DNA of 64,000 nucleotides, taken from the NCBI GenBank assembly GCA_964644675.1, contig CAZXWK010000003.1, positions 35,121 through 99,120 of the forward strand, given 5' to 3'. Made by a program: the position numbers and the translations under genes. Positions 1 to 8,424 of the stretch are shown piece after piece. The notes under the pieces are model-generated. The model was not told where the DNA came from. It searched no databases and saw only the letters and a list, made by a program, of their open reading frames with translations. How positions within the stretch are numbered: position 1 is the first letter of the stretch; each line of letters begins with the position of its first letter. This DNA comes from CAZXWK01 sp964644675 (GTDB lineage: Bacteria; Actinomycetota; Coriobacteriia; Anaerosomatales; JAAXUF01).

Positions 1-1187
1 ACGAAGCGGGCTTCGACCCGTCGAGCGTCGAGTCCCTCGACGACCTGCGCCGTGTGCCGTTCACGGTCAAGGATGACCTGCGTTCGGCCTACCCCTACGG
101 GATGTTCGCCGCGCCGATGCGCGACATCGTCCGCGTGCACTCGTCGTCCGGTACCACCGGGCAGATCACCGTCGTCGGCTACACGCGCAACGACATCGAC
201 GTGTGGTCAGACCTCATGGCTCGCACCTACGCCTCGGCAGGCGCGACCCCCGATGACGTGGTCCAGGTCACCTACGGCTACGGGCTGTTCACCGGAGGGC
301 TTGGCGCCCACTACGGCTCGGAACGCCTGGGCGCGCTGACGATCCCCGTGTCGGGCGGCAACACCAAGCGTCAGGTGCAGATCCTCAAGGACTTCGGCGT
401 GACGGTGCTCGCGTGCACGCCGAGCTACGCGCTCCTCATCGGCGAGACCGCGTTGGAGCTGGGGATCGACCCGCGTGACCTGCCCCTGCGTGTCGGGGTC
501 TTCGGCGCCGAGCCGTGGAGCGAGAACATGCGGCGCCAGATCGAACACGTGCTGGGAGTCACCGCGATCGACATCTACGGCCTGTCCGAGGTCATGGGCC
601 CGGGCGTGGCGGCCGAATGCGTTCACCAGGCCGGTCTCCACGTCTTCGAGGACCACTTCCTGGTCGAGATCATCGATCCCGAGACGCTCGAGCCGGTGCC
701 TGACGGCGAGTACGGTGAGGTGGTCTTCACGACGCTCACCAAGGAAGGCATTCCGGTCATCCGGTACCGGACCCGCGACATCTCGCGCATCATCCCGGAG
801 GCGTGCACGTGCGGCCGGACGTTCCGCCGCATCGAGCGCGTGACCGGCCGCACCGACGACATGCTCATCATCCGCGGCGTGAACGTGTTCCCGAGCCAGA
901 TCGAGCAGGTGCTGGCGGGCATCGACGGCGTCGCGCCGCACTACCAGGTCGTCCTGACGAAGCGAGGCTCGCTCGACGCCGTCCAAGTGCAGGTCGAGGT
1001 CGCGCCCGATTTCGAGTTCGACGAGGTGCGCGAACTCGAACGGCTTCAGCGTCGGGTCAAGTCCGAGATCGAGTCGGCGCTCGCGGTCTCGATCGAGGTC
1101 AAGCTGGTCGAGCCCAAGTCCATCGCACGCAGCGAAGGCAAGGCGAAGCGCGTCGTCGACCTCCGTGACGAGCAGGAAGGTGCGTGA
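1..1187 (+). CDS. paaK: Phenylacetate-CoA ligase family protein, 5' end cut by window edge
   Basis: AMP-forming ligase that activates an aryl (or related) acetate with ATP and CoA in the cytoplasm. The reading frame is already open at base 3. Compared with the second copy at 23777-25078 roughly 44 N-terminal residues lie outside the window. Visible are the phosphate loop HSSSGTTG, YGLSEVMGPG, the Cys-containing stretch EACTCGRTFRR and the C-terminal RTDDMLIIRGVNVFPSQIE that is typical of PaaK. The stop TGA overlaps the GTG start of the ACT gene by 4 bp (GTGA), so the two are translationally coupled. The same PaaK plus ACT pairing recurs around the iorAB locus, suggesting a role in oxo-acid/aryl-acid metabolism. 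The substrate is not readable from sequence. Confidence 0.9.
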   Translation, partial: EAGFDPSSVESLDDLRRVPFTVKDDLRSAYPYGMFAAPMRDIVRVHSSSGTTGQITVVGYTRNDIDVWSDLMARTYASAGATPDDVVQVTYGYGLFTGGLGAHYGSERLGALTIPVSGGNTKRQVQILKDFGVTVLACTPSYALLIGETALELGIDPRDLPLRVGVFGAEPWSENMRRQIEHVLGVTAIDIYGLSEVMGPGVAAECVHQAGLHVFEDHFLVEIIDPETLEPVPDGEYGEVVFTTLTKEGIPVIRYRTRDISRIIPEACTCGRTFRRIERVTGRTDDMLIIRGVNVFPSQIEQVLAGIDGVAPHYQVVLTKRGSLDAVQVQVEVAPDFEFDEVRELERLQRRVKSEIESALAVSIEVKLVEPKSIARSEGKAKRVVDLRDEQEGA

Positions 1188-1627
1188 TCGCCATGATCGA
1201 GCAGGTGTCAGTCTTCCTCGAGAACTCGGCCGGCCGGCTTGCCGAGTTGACCCGTGCGCTCGGCGACGCGGGAATCGACATGCGTGCCCTGATGGTGGCC
1301 GATACCGAGGAGTTCGGCGTCGTGCGGATCATCACCGACCGGCCGCGCCACGCGAAGGAGCTGCTCGACGAGACCGGGTTCAGCGCGACTTTGACGCCCG
1401 TGATCGCCGTCGAGGTGCCGCAGCGGCCGGGCGGGCTGGCCGACGCGCTCGAGGCGCTCGGAGCCGCCGGAGTGAACGTCGAGTACGCCTACTGCTTCGT
1501 GGAGCCGTCAGGTGACGCCGCGGTCGACGTGCTCAAGGTCGACGCGTCCGGCGCCGAGGAGGCCCTCCGGTCCGCGGGGTTCCGCGTGCTGGAGCCGGCC
1601 GACGTGTACGCGCCAGACGCGTCCTGA
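1184..1627 (+). CDS. Tandem ACT-domain protein, amino-acid-binding regulator
   Basis: Protein of 147 residues made of two ACT-like repeats. The first begins QVSVFLENSAGRLAELTRAL and the second begins IAVEVPQRPGGLADALEAL; both have the GRL/GGL ligand-loop glycine seen in ACT domains. No catalytic domain is attached, so it is probably a small-molecule (amino acid) sensor. The GTG at 1184 overlaps the paaK stop; an ATG at 1193 is an alternative start. A close relative lies at 17463-17879 after iorB. The last 139 bp are overlapped on the opposite strand by the GGDEF-like gene. Confidence 0.85.
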   Translation: MIAMIEQVSVFLENSAGRLAELTRALGDAGIDMRALMVADTEEFGVVRIITDRPRHAKELLDETGFSATLTPVIAVEVPQRPGGLADALEALGAAGVNVEYAYCFVEPSGDAAVDVLKVDASGAEEALRSAGFRVLEPADVYAPDAS

Positions 1628-2421
1628 TCCTCGTCCGCCGGAGGCTTGATCTCGGCGGCGAGCGACGAGATCGCGACCGCGTCCTCGGCCGCCGCGTAGC
1701 AGGTCGTGCGCACGGACTCCTCGCGCGCCCCGAGCGTGTTGGCGACGCCTTCGCCGAGCCGCGAGCAGACCACCATGCCGCCGTCGCGCGGCGTGTGGGG
1801 GAGGAGTACCAGGAACCGCCCGTCATCGAGGCGGGCGACCTCGTCGACCATACGGACGTCGCTGCGGATGTGGGCCGCGACGCCGCGCACCAATGCCCGC
1901 TGCCGAGAAGCCCTGAGCTCGGCGGTGAGCGACGGCGAGAGCGTGACGAGCACCAGCGCGAACGGCTCGCCGTAGCGCGCGAAGCGGGCGCGGGCCAGCT
2001 CGAGTGCGTGCGACGCGTAGCGCTGGTTGTAGACCCGGCTCCAGTCGTCGATCGTGTTGGAGTCGTCGTAGCGGGCGAAGATGTACTTCACGCGGCTGCA
2101 CAGCTCGCCGCCCACGATGCCCACCAGACAGTAGGCTCCGATCCGCGTCAGGAGCATGAACATGATCCCCGTGCCCATGCCGTCGGTCGCCGCGAGCAGC
2201 GGCAGGCGCATGAGGATGTAGACGCCCGAGGCGAGTACGGCGGCGATGAGCCCGCCCTTGCGGCCGAAGTGGACCGCGACCACCAGTACCAGGAAGAGCA
2301 TCAGCTGGGCGATCGCCTCGATGGTGCCGGGCCCGCCATTGGGCAGGGAGAGTATGAGCGCGCCGATGATCGCGACGGCGCCAACGACGATCACCAGCTG
2401 CTCGAATCGTGCGTACTTCAT
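1489..2421 (-). CDS. Membrane protein with degenerate GGDEF domain
   Basis: Protein of 310 residues starting at an ATG preceded by GGAGGCGTG. Four hydrophobic segments (about 8-27, 36-55, 59-75 and 86-105) are followed by a diguanylate-cyclase-like fold: DDWSRVYNQRYASHALELAR corresponds to the DxLTGLxNRR start, and FALVLVTL and VARLDDGRFLVLLPHT to the core strands. The signature GGDEF is replaced by DDGRF at about residues 199-203, so catalysis of c-di-GMP synthesis is unlikely; a sensing or scaffold role is inferred. The last 46 codons run antisense through the ACT gene and are Ser/Thr/Ala/Pro-rich, which looks like readthrough into a neighbour rather than a folded domain. It is the only - strand gene left of 26.4 kb. 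Confidence 0.75.
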   Translation of the reverse strand: MKYARFEQLVIVVGAVAIIGALILSLPNGGPGTIEAIAQLMLFLVLVVAVHFGRKGGLIAAVLASGVYILMRLPLLAATDGMGTGIMFMLLTRIGAYCLVGIVGGELCSRVKYIFARYDDSNTIDDWSRVYNQRYASHALELARARFARYGEPFALVLVTLSPSLTAELRASRQRALVRGVAAHIRSDVRMVDEVARLDDGRFLVLLPHTPRDGGMVVCSRLGEGVANTLGAREESVRTTCYAAAEDAVAISSLAAEIKPPADEDQDASGAYTSAGSSTRNPADRRASSAPDASTLSTSTAASPDGSTKQ

Positions 2422-2742
2422 CACGCCTCCGTAGCGTGCCGACTTCCGGGCAAAGCGTAGTACACTTCCAGCTCGGCGGGGCATGGTCGTAGACCTGCTC
2501 GCTGCGCTTCGGCGCGGTGGTTGCTCCCCGGACCTGCCATGACCTCGACCCCCGACGGAATGAGTATGGCCCGAACCGACCTCGACATACCGAAGCCGAC
2601 TCCGGCACGCGCTCAAGCGTCCGACTCACCGGCTCGCACCCTCACGCGGGCCGGGCGGGCGACGACCGCGCGCACGCGGCGTGCCCTCACGCACGGTATC
2701 GGCACGACGCGGCCCTCAGATGAGCGACTCGCCTCGAGTTGG
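2422..2742. other. Divergent intergenic region between GGDEF-like gene and D,D-carboxypeptidase
   Basis: About 320 bp if the carboxypeptidase begins at 2743. The frame upstream of 2743 stays open back to 2521 but codes for an Arg/Thr/Ala-rich stretch ahead of the signal peptide, which I read as noncoding GC-rich sequence. It must hold the promoters of both divergent genes. I do not see a convincing -35/-10 pair, riboswitch or repeat. Confidence 0.4.
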
Positions 2743-3924
2743 ATGCGGGCGGTCCTCGCGCTGCTGGTGGCCGTCACCGTCGTCTCCGCGCGGCCGGCAC
2801 TCGCCGAGCAGTTGGGGAGCGACCGGGTCGACGGGACCGCCGCGTCCAAGCGGCATCTCGCGCTTCCGGGGCTGCCCGACGTGACCATGAAGGCCGGTGC
2901 GCTCGTCACGGGCGACGGCCGCGTGCTGTGGGCGCGCCAGCCCGACCAGAAGCGCGCGATGGCGAGCATCACCAAGATCATGACCGCGGTCGTGGCACTC
3001 GAGCACAGCGCGCTCGAGGACACGGTCACGATCCCTTCGGCGTCGGTACGCGTGGGAGAGTCCACCGCGTTCCTGCGAGCAGGGGAGCAACTGACCATGA
3101 ACGAGGTGCTGCAGGCCCTCCTCGTGAAGTCGGGCAACGACGCTGCGGTCGCGATCACGCAGCACGTCGCGGGCGGCGACGAGGCGTTCGTGAAACTCAT
3201 GAACCAGAAGGCCGCCGAGCTGGGCCTGAAGAACACGCACTTCGCCAACGCGCACGGCCTCGACGAGCCCGGCCACTACACCACCGCGAGCGATCTTGCC
3301 ACGCTCTCGCGCTACGCGATGAGTAAGCCCGCCTTCCGGCAGATCGTGGGCCTTAAGCGGGTGACCATCGGCAAGGGCAAGCGTGCCGAGACGCTCGAGA
3401 GCACCGACCTGCTCATCGGCAACTACGCCGGCGCGATCGGCATCAAGACCGGCTTCACCAACGATGCGGGTTACTCGGTGGTCTCGGCGGCGGAGCGGGG
3501 CGACCTCACGCTCTACGCGGTCGTGTTGGGCACAGGCTCGGAGCTCCAGCGCTTCCGAGAAGCCCGCGAGCTGCTCGACTGGGGGTTCGCGCACTACCGC
3601 CAGCAGCAGCTCGCGTCGGCGGGCAGCGTGCTCGCCGAGGCGACCGTGGTGGACTATCTCGACCGCACGGTCCCCGTCGCGGTCTCGCAGGACACGAGCG
3701 TCTCGGTGCTCGACGTCAACGGGCCCATCACGCGCACGGTCACCGTCTCGTCGGTGGCAGCGCCGGTGAAGAAGGGGCAGCGGCTCGGCGTCGCGACCTT
3801 CACGCAGGGCGGCAAGATGATCGCGACGGTGCCGCTGCTGGCCACGCAGGACGTGCCGCGCCCCAACCCGCTGCAGCGCGTGCAGATCGCCGTCGTGCGG
3901 GCGTGGCGCAAGCTCTTCGGCTAG
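2743..3924 (+). CDS. D-alanyl-D-alanine carboxypeptidase (PBP5/DacF type), secreted
   Basis: Low-molecular-weight penicillin-binding protein that trims the terminal D-Ala of peptidoglycan stem peptides outside the membrane. All three active-site motifs are present: SITK (residues 75-78), SGN (130-132) and KTG (235-237). An N-terminal hydrophobic stretch ending in ARPALA looks like a signal peptide, and the PBP5 C-terminal beta domain and a terminal basic amphipathic segment (VVRAWRKLF) follow. From this ATG the protein is 393 residues, the usual family length. The frame is open upstream to 2521 (an ATG at 2566 has a weak GGA), so a cytoplasmic extension of up to 74 residues cannot be excluded. 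Confidence 0.9.
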   Translation: MRAVLALLVAVTVVSARPALAEQLGSDRVDGTAASKRHLALPGLPDVTMKAGALVTGDGRVLWARQPDQKRAMASITKIMTAVVALEHSALEDTVTIPSASVRVGESTAFLRAGEQLTMNEVLQALLVKSGNDAAVAITQHVAGGDEAFVKLMNQKAAELGLKNTHFANAHGLDEPGHYTTASDLATLSRYAMSKPAFRQIVGLKRVTIGKGKRAETLESTDLLIGNYAGAIGIKTGFTNDAGYSVVSAAERGDLTLYAVVLGTGSELQRFREARELLDWGFAHYRQQQLASAGSVLAEATVVDYLDRTVPVAVSQDTSVSVLDVNGPITRTVTVSSVAAPVKKGQRLGVATFTQGGKMIATVPLLATQDVPRPNPLQRVQIAVVRAWRKLFG

Positions 3925-4025
3925 TCGCAAGCCGCTCGTCGCAAGGGCCCCGAAACACCGTCGGCCCAGTGCTATGGTGAGTGACGTGTTGTCTCAAACC
4001 AACCGATCGAAGGACGGAGTACGTG

Positions 4026-5123
4026 ATGTCTGAGGAGTTGAAGCGCACGCCGCTCTACGAGGAGCATCTCGCTCTCGGCGCGCGCATGGTCCCGTTCGCG
4101 GGATGGGAGATGCCCGTGCAGTACGCCGGCATCATCGAGGAGCACAACGCCGTGCGCCGCTCGGCGGGCATCTTCGACGTGGGCCACATGGCCGAGTTCC
4201 GCGTCTTCGGCTTCTCGGCGTTCGACTTCCTCCAGCGCATGTTCACCAACGACCTGGCGAAGATCTCGGAGCTCGGGCATGCGCAGTACACGCTCATGCT
4301 CGACGACGACGGCCACGTGATCGACGACCTGATCGTCTACCACAGTGGCGATCTCGAGTACCTGGTCATCGCGAACGCGTCCAACCGCGACGTCGACTTC
4401 GCGTGGCTGTCCGAGCACGCCCCGGCCGACATCGAGCTCGTGGACGAGTCCGACCGCACGTCGCTCGTCGCGCTGCAGGGCCCTGAGGCCCTTCGCATCG
4501 TGAGCGAGCTCGCGGGCGAGGGCTGGGAGCCCCCCGCGCGCTTCACGATCGCCGAGGCGCGGCTCGACACGATCCCCGCGCTCGTCGCCCGCACGGGCTA
4601 CACGGGCGAGGACGGCGTCGAGATCGTCACGGGAGCGGCGAACGCGCCGGCGTTGTGGCGAGCTCTGCTCTCGTTCGCCGAGGTGACTCCTGCCGGCCTG
4701 GGCGCGCGCGACACGCTGCGTCTCGAGATGGGCTACCCGCTCTACGGCAGCGACATGGACCGCACGGTCGATCCCATCTCGGCGGGGCTGGGATGGGTCG
4801 TCCCCAAGGCCAAGACCGGCTACATCGGCGAGGCCGCTGTCGCCGCCGTGCGCGAGACAGGACCGGCACGCAAGCTCGTCGGACTGCGCGTCGAAGGGGG
4901 CATCCCCAGGCACGGCATGCCCGTGTTGCACGAGGGCACCGAGGTCGGTAAGGTAGCGAGCGGTACCTTCTCCCCGACGCTTGAGACCGGCATCGCGACC
5001 GCGTACGTGCCCGCCGAGCTGAGTCAGCCCGGCACGGAGCTGCAGGTCGAAGTCCGCAAGAAGACACTGGCGGCCGTCGTGGTGAAGCCGCCGTTCGTCT
5101 CGTCCACTTCGCTGTCGGCGTAA
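4026..5123 (+). CDS. gcvT: Aminomethyltransferase, glycine cleavage T protein
   Basis: T protein transfers the methylene carbon from the aminomethyl-lipoyl arm of GcvH to tetrahydrofolate, releasing ammonia. It has 365 residues, the normal length, with the family start LKRTPLYEEHLALGARMVPF and the folate-binding region GARDTLRLEMGYPLYG. The ATG at 4026 is preceded by AAGGACGGAG; an earlier in-frame start at 3981 lacks a ribosome site. It is first of a five-gene + strand run (gcvT, gcvH, gcvPA, gcvPB, lipoyl transferase). No glycine riboswitch is visible in the 100 bp upstream. Confidence 0.95.
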   Translation: MSEELKRTPLYEEHLALGARMVPFAGWEMPVQYAGIIEEHNAVRRSAGIFDVGHMAEFRVFGFSAFDFLQRMFTNDLAKISELGHAQYTLMLDDDGHVIDDLIVYHSGDLEYLVIANASNRDVDFAWLSEHAPADIELVDESDRTSLVALQGPEALRIVSELAGEGWEPPARFTIAEARLDTIPALVARTGYTGEDGVEIVTGAANAPALWRALLSFAEVTPAGLGARDTLRLEMGYPLYGSDMDRTVDPISAGLGWVVPKAKTGYIGEAAVAAVRETGPARKLVGLRVEGGIPRHGMPVLHEGTEVGKVASGTFSPTLETGIATAYVPAELSQPGTELQVEVRKKTLAAVVVKPPFVSSTSLSA

Positions 5124-5166
5124 GGTACGCGCCGTCACGTCCGTTCTCGAAGGGAGCGCTTGAACC

Positions 5167-5550
5167 ATGGCACATCCGAGCGACAGAAAGTACTCCAAGG
5201 AGCACGAGTGGGTCGTCGTCGATGGCGACGTCGCGACCGTGGGCATCTCGGACTTCGCGCAGGACCAGCTCGGCGAGGTCGTCTACGTCGACCTGCCCAG
5301 CGTCGGTGACACGCTCTCGACCGGGGACGCGTTCGGCGAGATCGAGTCCGTGAAGTCGGTCTCGGAGCTCTTCGCCCCGCTCGCCGGCGAAGTCGTCGAG
5401 GTCAACGACGCGCTGGGCGACACGCCCGAGACGGTCAACTCGGACCCGCACGGCGACGGCTGGATGGTCAAGATCAAGGTGGACGACGCTAGCGAGCTCG
5501 ACGGGCTTCTCTCCGCCGAGGAGTACGACGCGTTCATCACTGAGGGCTAG
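5167..5550 (+). CDS. gcvH: Glycine cleavage H protein (lipoyl carrier)
   Basis: Small acidic lipoyl-domain protein of 127 residues that shuttles the aminomethyl group between the P, T and L proteins. The lipoylation lysine is K63 in the context GEIESVKSVSEL, and the fold signature DFAQDQLGEVVYVDLP precedes it. The ATG follows GAAGGGAGCGC. It sits 43 bp after gcvT and 6 bp before gcvPA, so co-transcription is near certain. Confidence 0.96.
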   Translation: MAHPSDRKYSKEHEWVVVDGDVATVGISDFAQDQLGEVVYVDLPSVGDTLSTGDAFGEIESVKSVSELFAPLAGEVVEVNDALGDTPETVNSDPHGDGWMVKIKVDDASELDGLLSAEEYDAFITEG

Positions 5551-5556
5551 CCCTCT

Positions 5557-6918
5557 ATGCGCTACATACCTGTCACGTGCGAACAGCGCGAAGCCATGCT
5601 TCGCGCTGTCGGCGTCAAGAGCGTCGACGACCTGTTCGAGGCCGTGCCCGAGTCGGTCCGGCCCGAGCAGCTCAACCTGCCCGACGGCCTGTCCGAGATC
5701 GAGCTGTCGGCGCATCTGAACGAGCTCGCCGAGGCGAACTTCTCGGCGAACGAGCTCGTGAGCTTCCTGGGCGCCGGCACCTACGACCACTACGTCCCGA
5801 GCATCGTGGACCACGTGGTGAGCAAGCCGGAGTTCTTCACGGCCTACACGCCGTACCAGCCCGAGATCAGCCAGGGTACGCTCCAGGCGATCTACGAGTA
5901 CCAGTCCATGGCGTGCGGGCTGACCGGCATGGACGTCGCGAACGCGAGCATGTACGACGGCGCGACCGCGCTCGTCGAGGCCGCGCTGATGTCGTGTCGG
6001 CTGACCAAGCGCAGCCGCGTGCTCGTCTCGCGCTCGGTGCACCCCGAGTGGCGCCGCACGCTCGCGACGTACGCCGAGGCCGGCGTCATCACCGCCGAGG
6101 AGACCGCGCTCGAAGGCGGCGTGACCTCGAAGGACGCGCTCGCCGAGGCGCTCTCGGCCGGCGACGTGGGAGCGGTGCTCGTCTCGAGCCCCAACTTCTA
6201 CGGCAACCTCGAGGACCTCGAGGCGATCGGCCAGCTCGCGCACGACGCGGGCGCGCTCTTCGTCGTCGGGACGAACCCGATCCTCCTCGGCATCATGGAG
6301 CCGCCCAGCGTGTACGGCGCGGACATCGTGGTCGCCGAGGGCCAGGCCCTGGGCAACGCGATGTCGTATGGCGGTCCCGGCCTGGGCGTCTTCGCCTGCC
6401 GCCAGGAGCACGTGCGGCAGATGCCCGGACGCCTGGTGGGACGGACCACCGACGTGGACGGCGCGAGCGCGTTCGTGCTCACGCTCTCCACCCGCGAGCA
6501 GCACATCCGTCGCGAGAAGGCGACGAGCAACATCTGCAGCAACCACGCGCTCAACGCGCTTGCGGCCGGAGCGTACCTCTCGGCGGTCGGCGTCGAGGGC
6601 CTGGCCGGCATCGCCCGCTCGTGCGTCGCCAAGGCGCACTACCTGCGCGACGCGTTGGTTGCGACCGGCAAGTTCACGGCCCCATGGGACGAGCCGTTCG
6701 GCTACGAGTTCACGCTCGCGTACGCGGGCGACGTGGCAGCGATGCAGGAGACGCTGCTCGAGGCCGGCTACCTGGCCGGCGTCGCCGTGAGCGACGCCGA
6801 GGCCGAGGCGCCGGGAGTCGACGCGGAGCTCGCCGCCAAGCTCGTCGTGTTCGCCGTGACCGAGAAGCGCACGCGCGCCCAGCTCGACGCGTTCGTGAAG
6901 GAGGTGGCGTCCCTGTGA
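5557..6918 (+). CDS. gcvPA: Glycine dehydrogenase (decarboxylating) subunit 1
   Basis: Alpha subunit of the two-chain P protein, the PLP enzyme that decarboxylates glycine and loads GcvH. It has 453 residues, beginning MRYIPVTCEQREAML as in the split family, with the NLPDGLSEIEL and FLGAGTYDHYVPSIVDHV stretches characteristic of this subunit. It lacks the PLP lysine, as expected, because that residue is on subunit 2. Its TGA overlaps the GTG start of gcvPB by 4 bp, which would favour equal production of the two subunits. Confidence 0.96.
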   Translation: MRYIPVTCEQREAMLRAVGVKSVDDLFEAVPESVRPEQLNLPDGLSEIELSAHLNELAEANFSANELVSFLGAGTYDHYVPSIVDHVVSKPEFFTAYTPYQPEISQGTLQAIYEYQSMACGLTGMDVANASMYDGATALVEAALMSCRLTKRSRVLVSRSVHPEWRRTLATYAEAGVITAEETALEGGVTSKDALAEALSAGDVGAVLVSSPNFYGNLEDLEAIGQLAHDAGALFVVGTNPILLGIMEPPSVYGADIVVAEGQALGNAMSYGGPGLGVFACRQEHVRQMPGRLVGRTTDVDGASAFVLTLSTREQHIRREKATSNICSNHALNALAAGAYLSAVGVEGLAGIARSCVAKAHYLRDALVATGKFTAPWDEPFGYEFTLAYAGDVAAMQETLLEAGYLAGVAVSDAEAEAPGVDAELAAKLVVFAVTEKRTRAQLDAFVKEVASL

Positions 6919-8414
6919 CCGAGAAGCTCGCCAACACGCCCGACGCCGCCCCCCGCCGCGGGCCGCGCTCGCTCATCTTCGAAGCCGGCTCGCCGGAGTC
7001 CCGCTGCGTCGAGGCACCGCCGCTCGACGTGCCGCTTCTACCCGTCAACGACCTGCTCCGCGGTCGCGCGCGCACGACGCCGCCTGTGCTTCCCAACGTC
7101 ACCGAGCTCGAGATCATGCGCCACTACGCGCACCTCGCCTCGATGAACTTCGGCGTGGACTCGGGGATGTACCCGCTCGGCAGCTGCACGATGAAGTACA
7201 ACCCGCGCATCAACGAGGACGCCTGCCGGCTCCCCGGCTTCGCCGCGCTCCACCCGTACCAGCCCGAGGAGACCGTCCAGGGCGCGCTTGCGCTCATGAA
7301 TGGACTCGCCGACGCCCTCGCAGAGGTCAGCGGCCTGCCGGGCGTCACGCTGCAGCCCGCTGCCGGCGCTCACGGCGAGCTCACCGCGCTCATGGTCTTT
7401 CGGGCCGCGCACACCGCTCGCGGTGACGCGCGCAAGAAGGTCGTCGTACCCGACACGGCCCACGGCACCAACCCGGCATCGGTCACGATGTGCGGCTGGG
7501 AGACGGTCACGATCCCGAGCAACGAGGACGGCGGAGTCGACCTCGACGCGCTCAAGGCCGCGCTCGACACCGACGTCGCAGCGTTCATGCTCACCAACCC
7601 GAGCACGATCGGCCTGTTCGAGCCGCAGATCCTCGCAATCACTGAGGCCGTGCACGCAGTAGGGGCGTACGCGTACTGCGACGGCGCGAACCTCAACGCG
7701 ATCCTCGGCAAGGCGCGCCCGGGCGACCTGGGCTTCGACGCGATGCACATCAACCTGCACAAGACGTTCTCGACTCCTCACGGCGGCGGCGGACCCGGCA
7801 GCGGTCCGGTCTGCGTCACCGAGGAGCTCGCGCCGTTCCTGCCGGGTCCGCTCCCGTACCAGAGCGACGACGGCGAGTACGGACTGGGCTGGCCCGAGCA
7901 CACCATCGGCCGCGTCAAGGCCGGCTACGGCAACTTCGGCGTGCTCGTCCGCGCGTACGCCTACATCCGCGCGCTCGGCGGCGAGGGGCTCACCGAGGTC
8001 GCCGAGCAGGCGGTCCTCTCGGCGAACTACCTCAAGGTGAGGCTGCAGGACGCGTTCGACGTGCCCTACGGTGCCACGTGCATGCACGAGTTCGTGATGA
8101 GCGGCGCGCGGCAGAAGCGCGAGTACGGCGTGCGGACGCTCGACATGGCCAAGCGGCTGCTCGACTACGGGTTCCACCCGCCGACCGTGTACTTCCCGCT
8201 GCTCGTCGAGGAAGCGATGATGATCGAGCCGACCGAGACCGAGCCGCTCTCCGCGCTCGACGCGTTCGCCGAGGTCATGCTCACCATCGCCGAAGAGGCA
8301 GCGAACGATCCCGAGCTCGTGAAGGGCGCGCCGTACACGACGCCGGTCCGCCGCCTCGACGAGGCCGGCGCGGCCCGCAACCCGGACCTGCGCTACCGGC
8401 CGCCGGGGGAGTGA
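6915..8414 (+). CDS. gcvPB: Glycine dehydrogenase (decarboxylating) subunit 2
   Basis: Beta subunit of the P protein, 499 residues, with the PLP-binding lysine K283 in INLHKTFSTPHGGGGPGSG. The N-terminus (LIFEAGSPESRCV, LPNVTELEIMRHY, SMNFGVDSGMYPLGSCTMKY) is family-typical. The GTG at 6915 is embedded in the gcvPA stop; the frame is open further upstream through gcvPA but that is a GC-rich shadow. No dihydrolipoamide dehydrogenase (L protein) gene is in this operon, so that subunit must be encoded elsewhere. Confidence 0.96.
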   Translation: MTEKLANTPDAAPRRGPRSLIFEAGSPESRCVEAPPLDVPLLPVNDLLRGRARTTPPVLPNVTELEIMRHYAHLASMNFGVDSGMYPLGSCTMKYNPRINEDACRLPGFAALHPYQPEETVQGALALMNGLADALAEVSGLPGVTLQPAAGAHGELTALMVFRAAHTARGDARKKVVVPDTAHGTNPASVTMCGWETVTIPSNEDGGVDLDALKAALDTDVAAFMLTNPSTIGLFEPQILAITEAVHAVGAYAYCDGANLNAILGKARPGDLGFDAMHINLHKTFSTPHGGGGPGSGPVCVTEELAPFLPGPLPYQSDDGEYGLGWPEHTIGRVKAGYGNFGVLVRAYAYIRALGGEGLTEVAEQAVLSANYLKVRLQDAFDVPYGATCMHEFVMSGARQKREYGVRTLDMAKRLLDYGFHPPTVYFPLLVEEAMMIEPTETEPLSALDAFAEVMLTIAEEAANDPELVKGAPYTTPVRRLDEAGAARNPDLRYRPPGE

Positions 8415-8424
8415 CGCGCGACCC

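Noticed and set aside
3925..4025. Possible glycine riboswitch ahead of gcvT
   Set aside because: Only about 100 bp and no paired glycine-aptamer core sequences; a plain ribosome site is present.
4627..6639. Very long open frame antisense to gcvT/gcvH/gcvPA, and many similar long frames opposite or out of phase with real genes (for example 29046-31115 +)
   Set aside because: Arg/Ala/Asp/His-rich composition, no ribosome sites and full overlap with clearly recognisable genes; a usual artefact of very high third-position GC.
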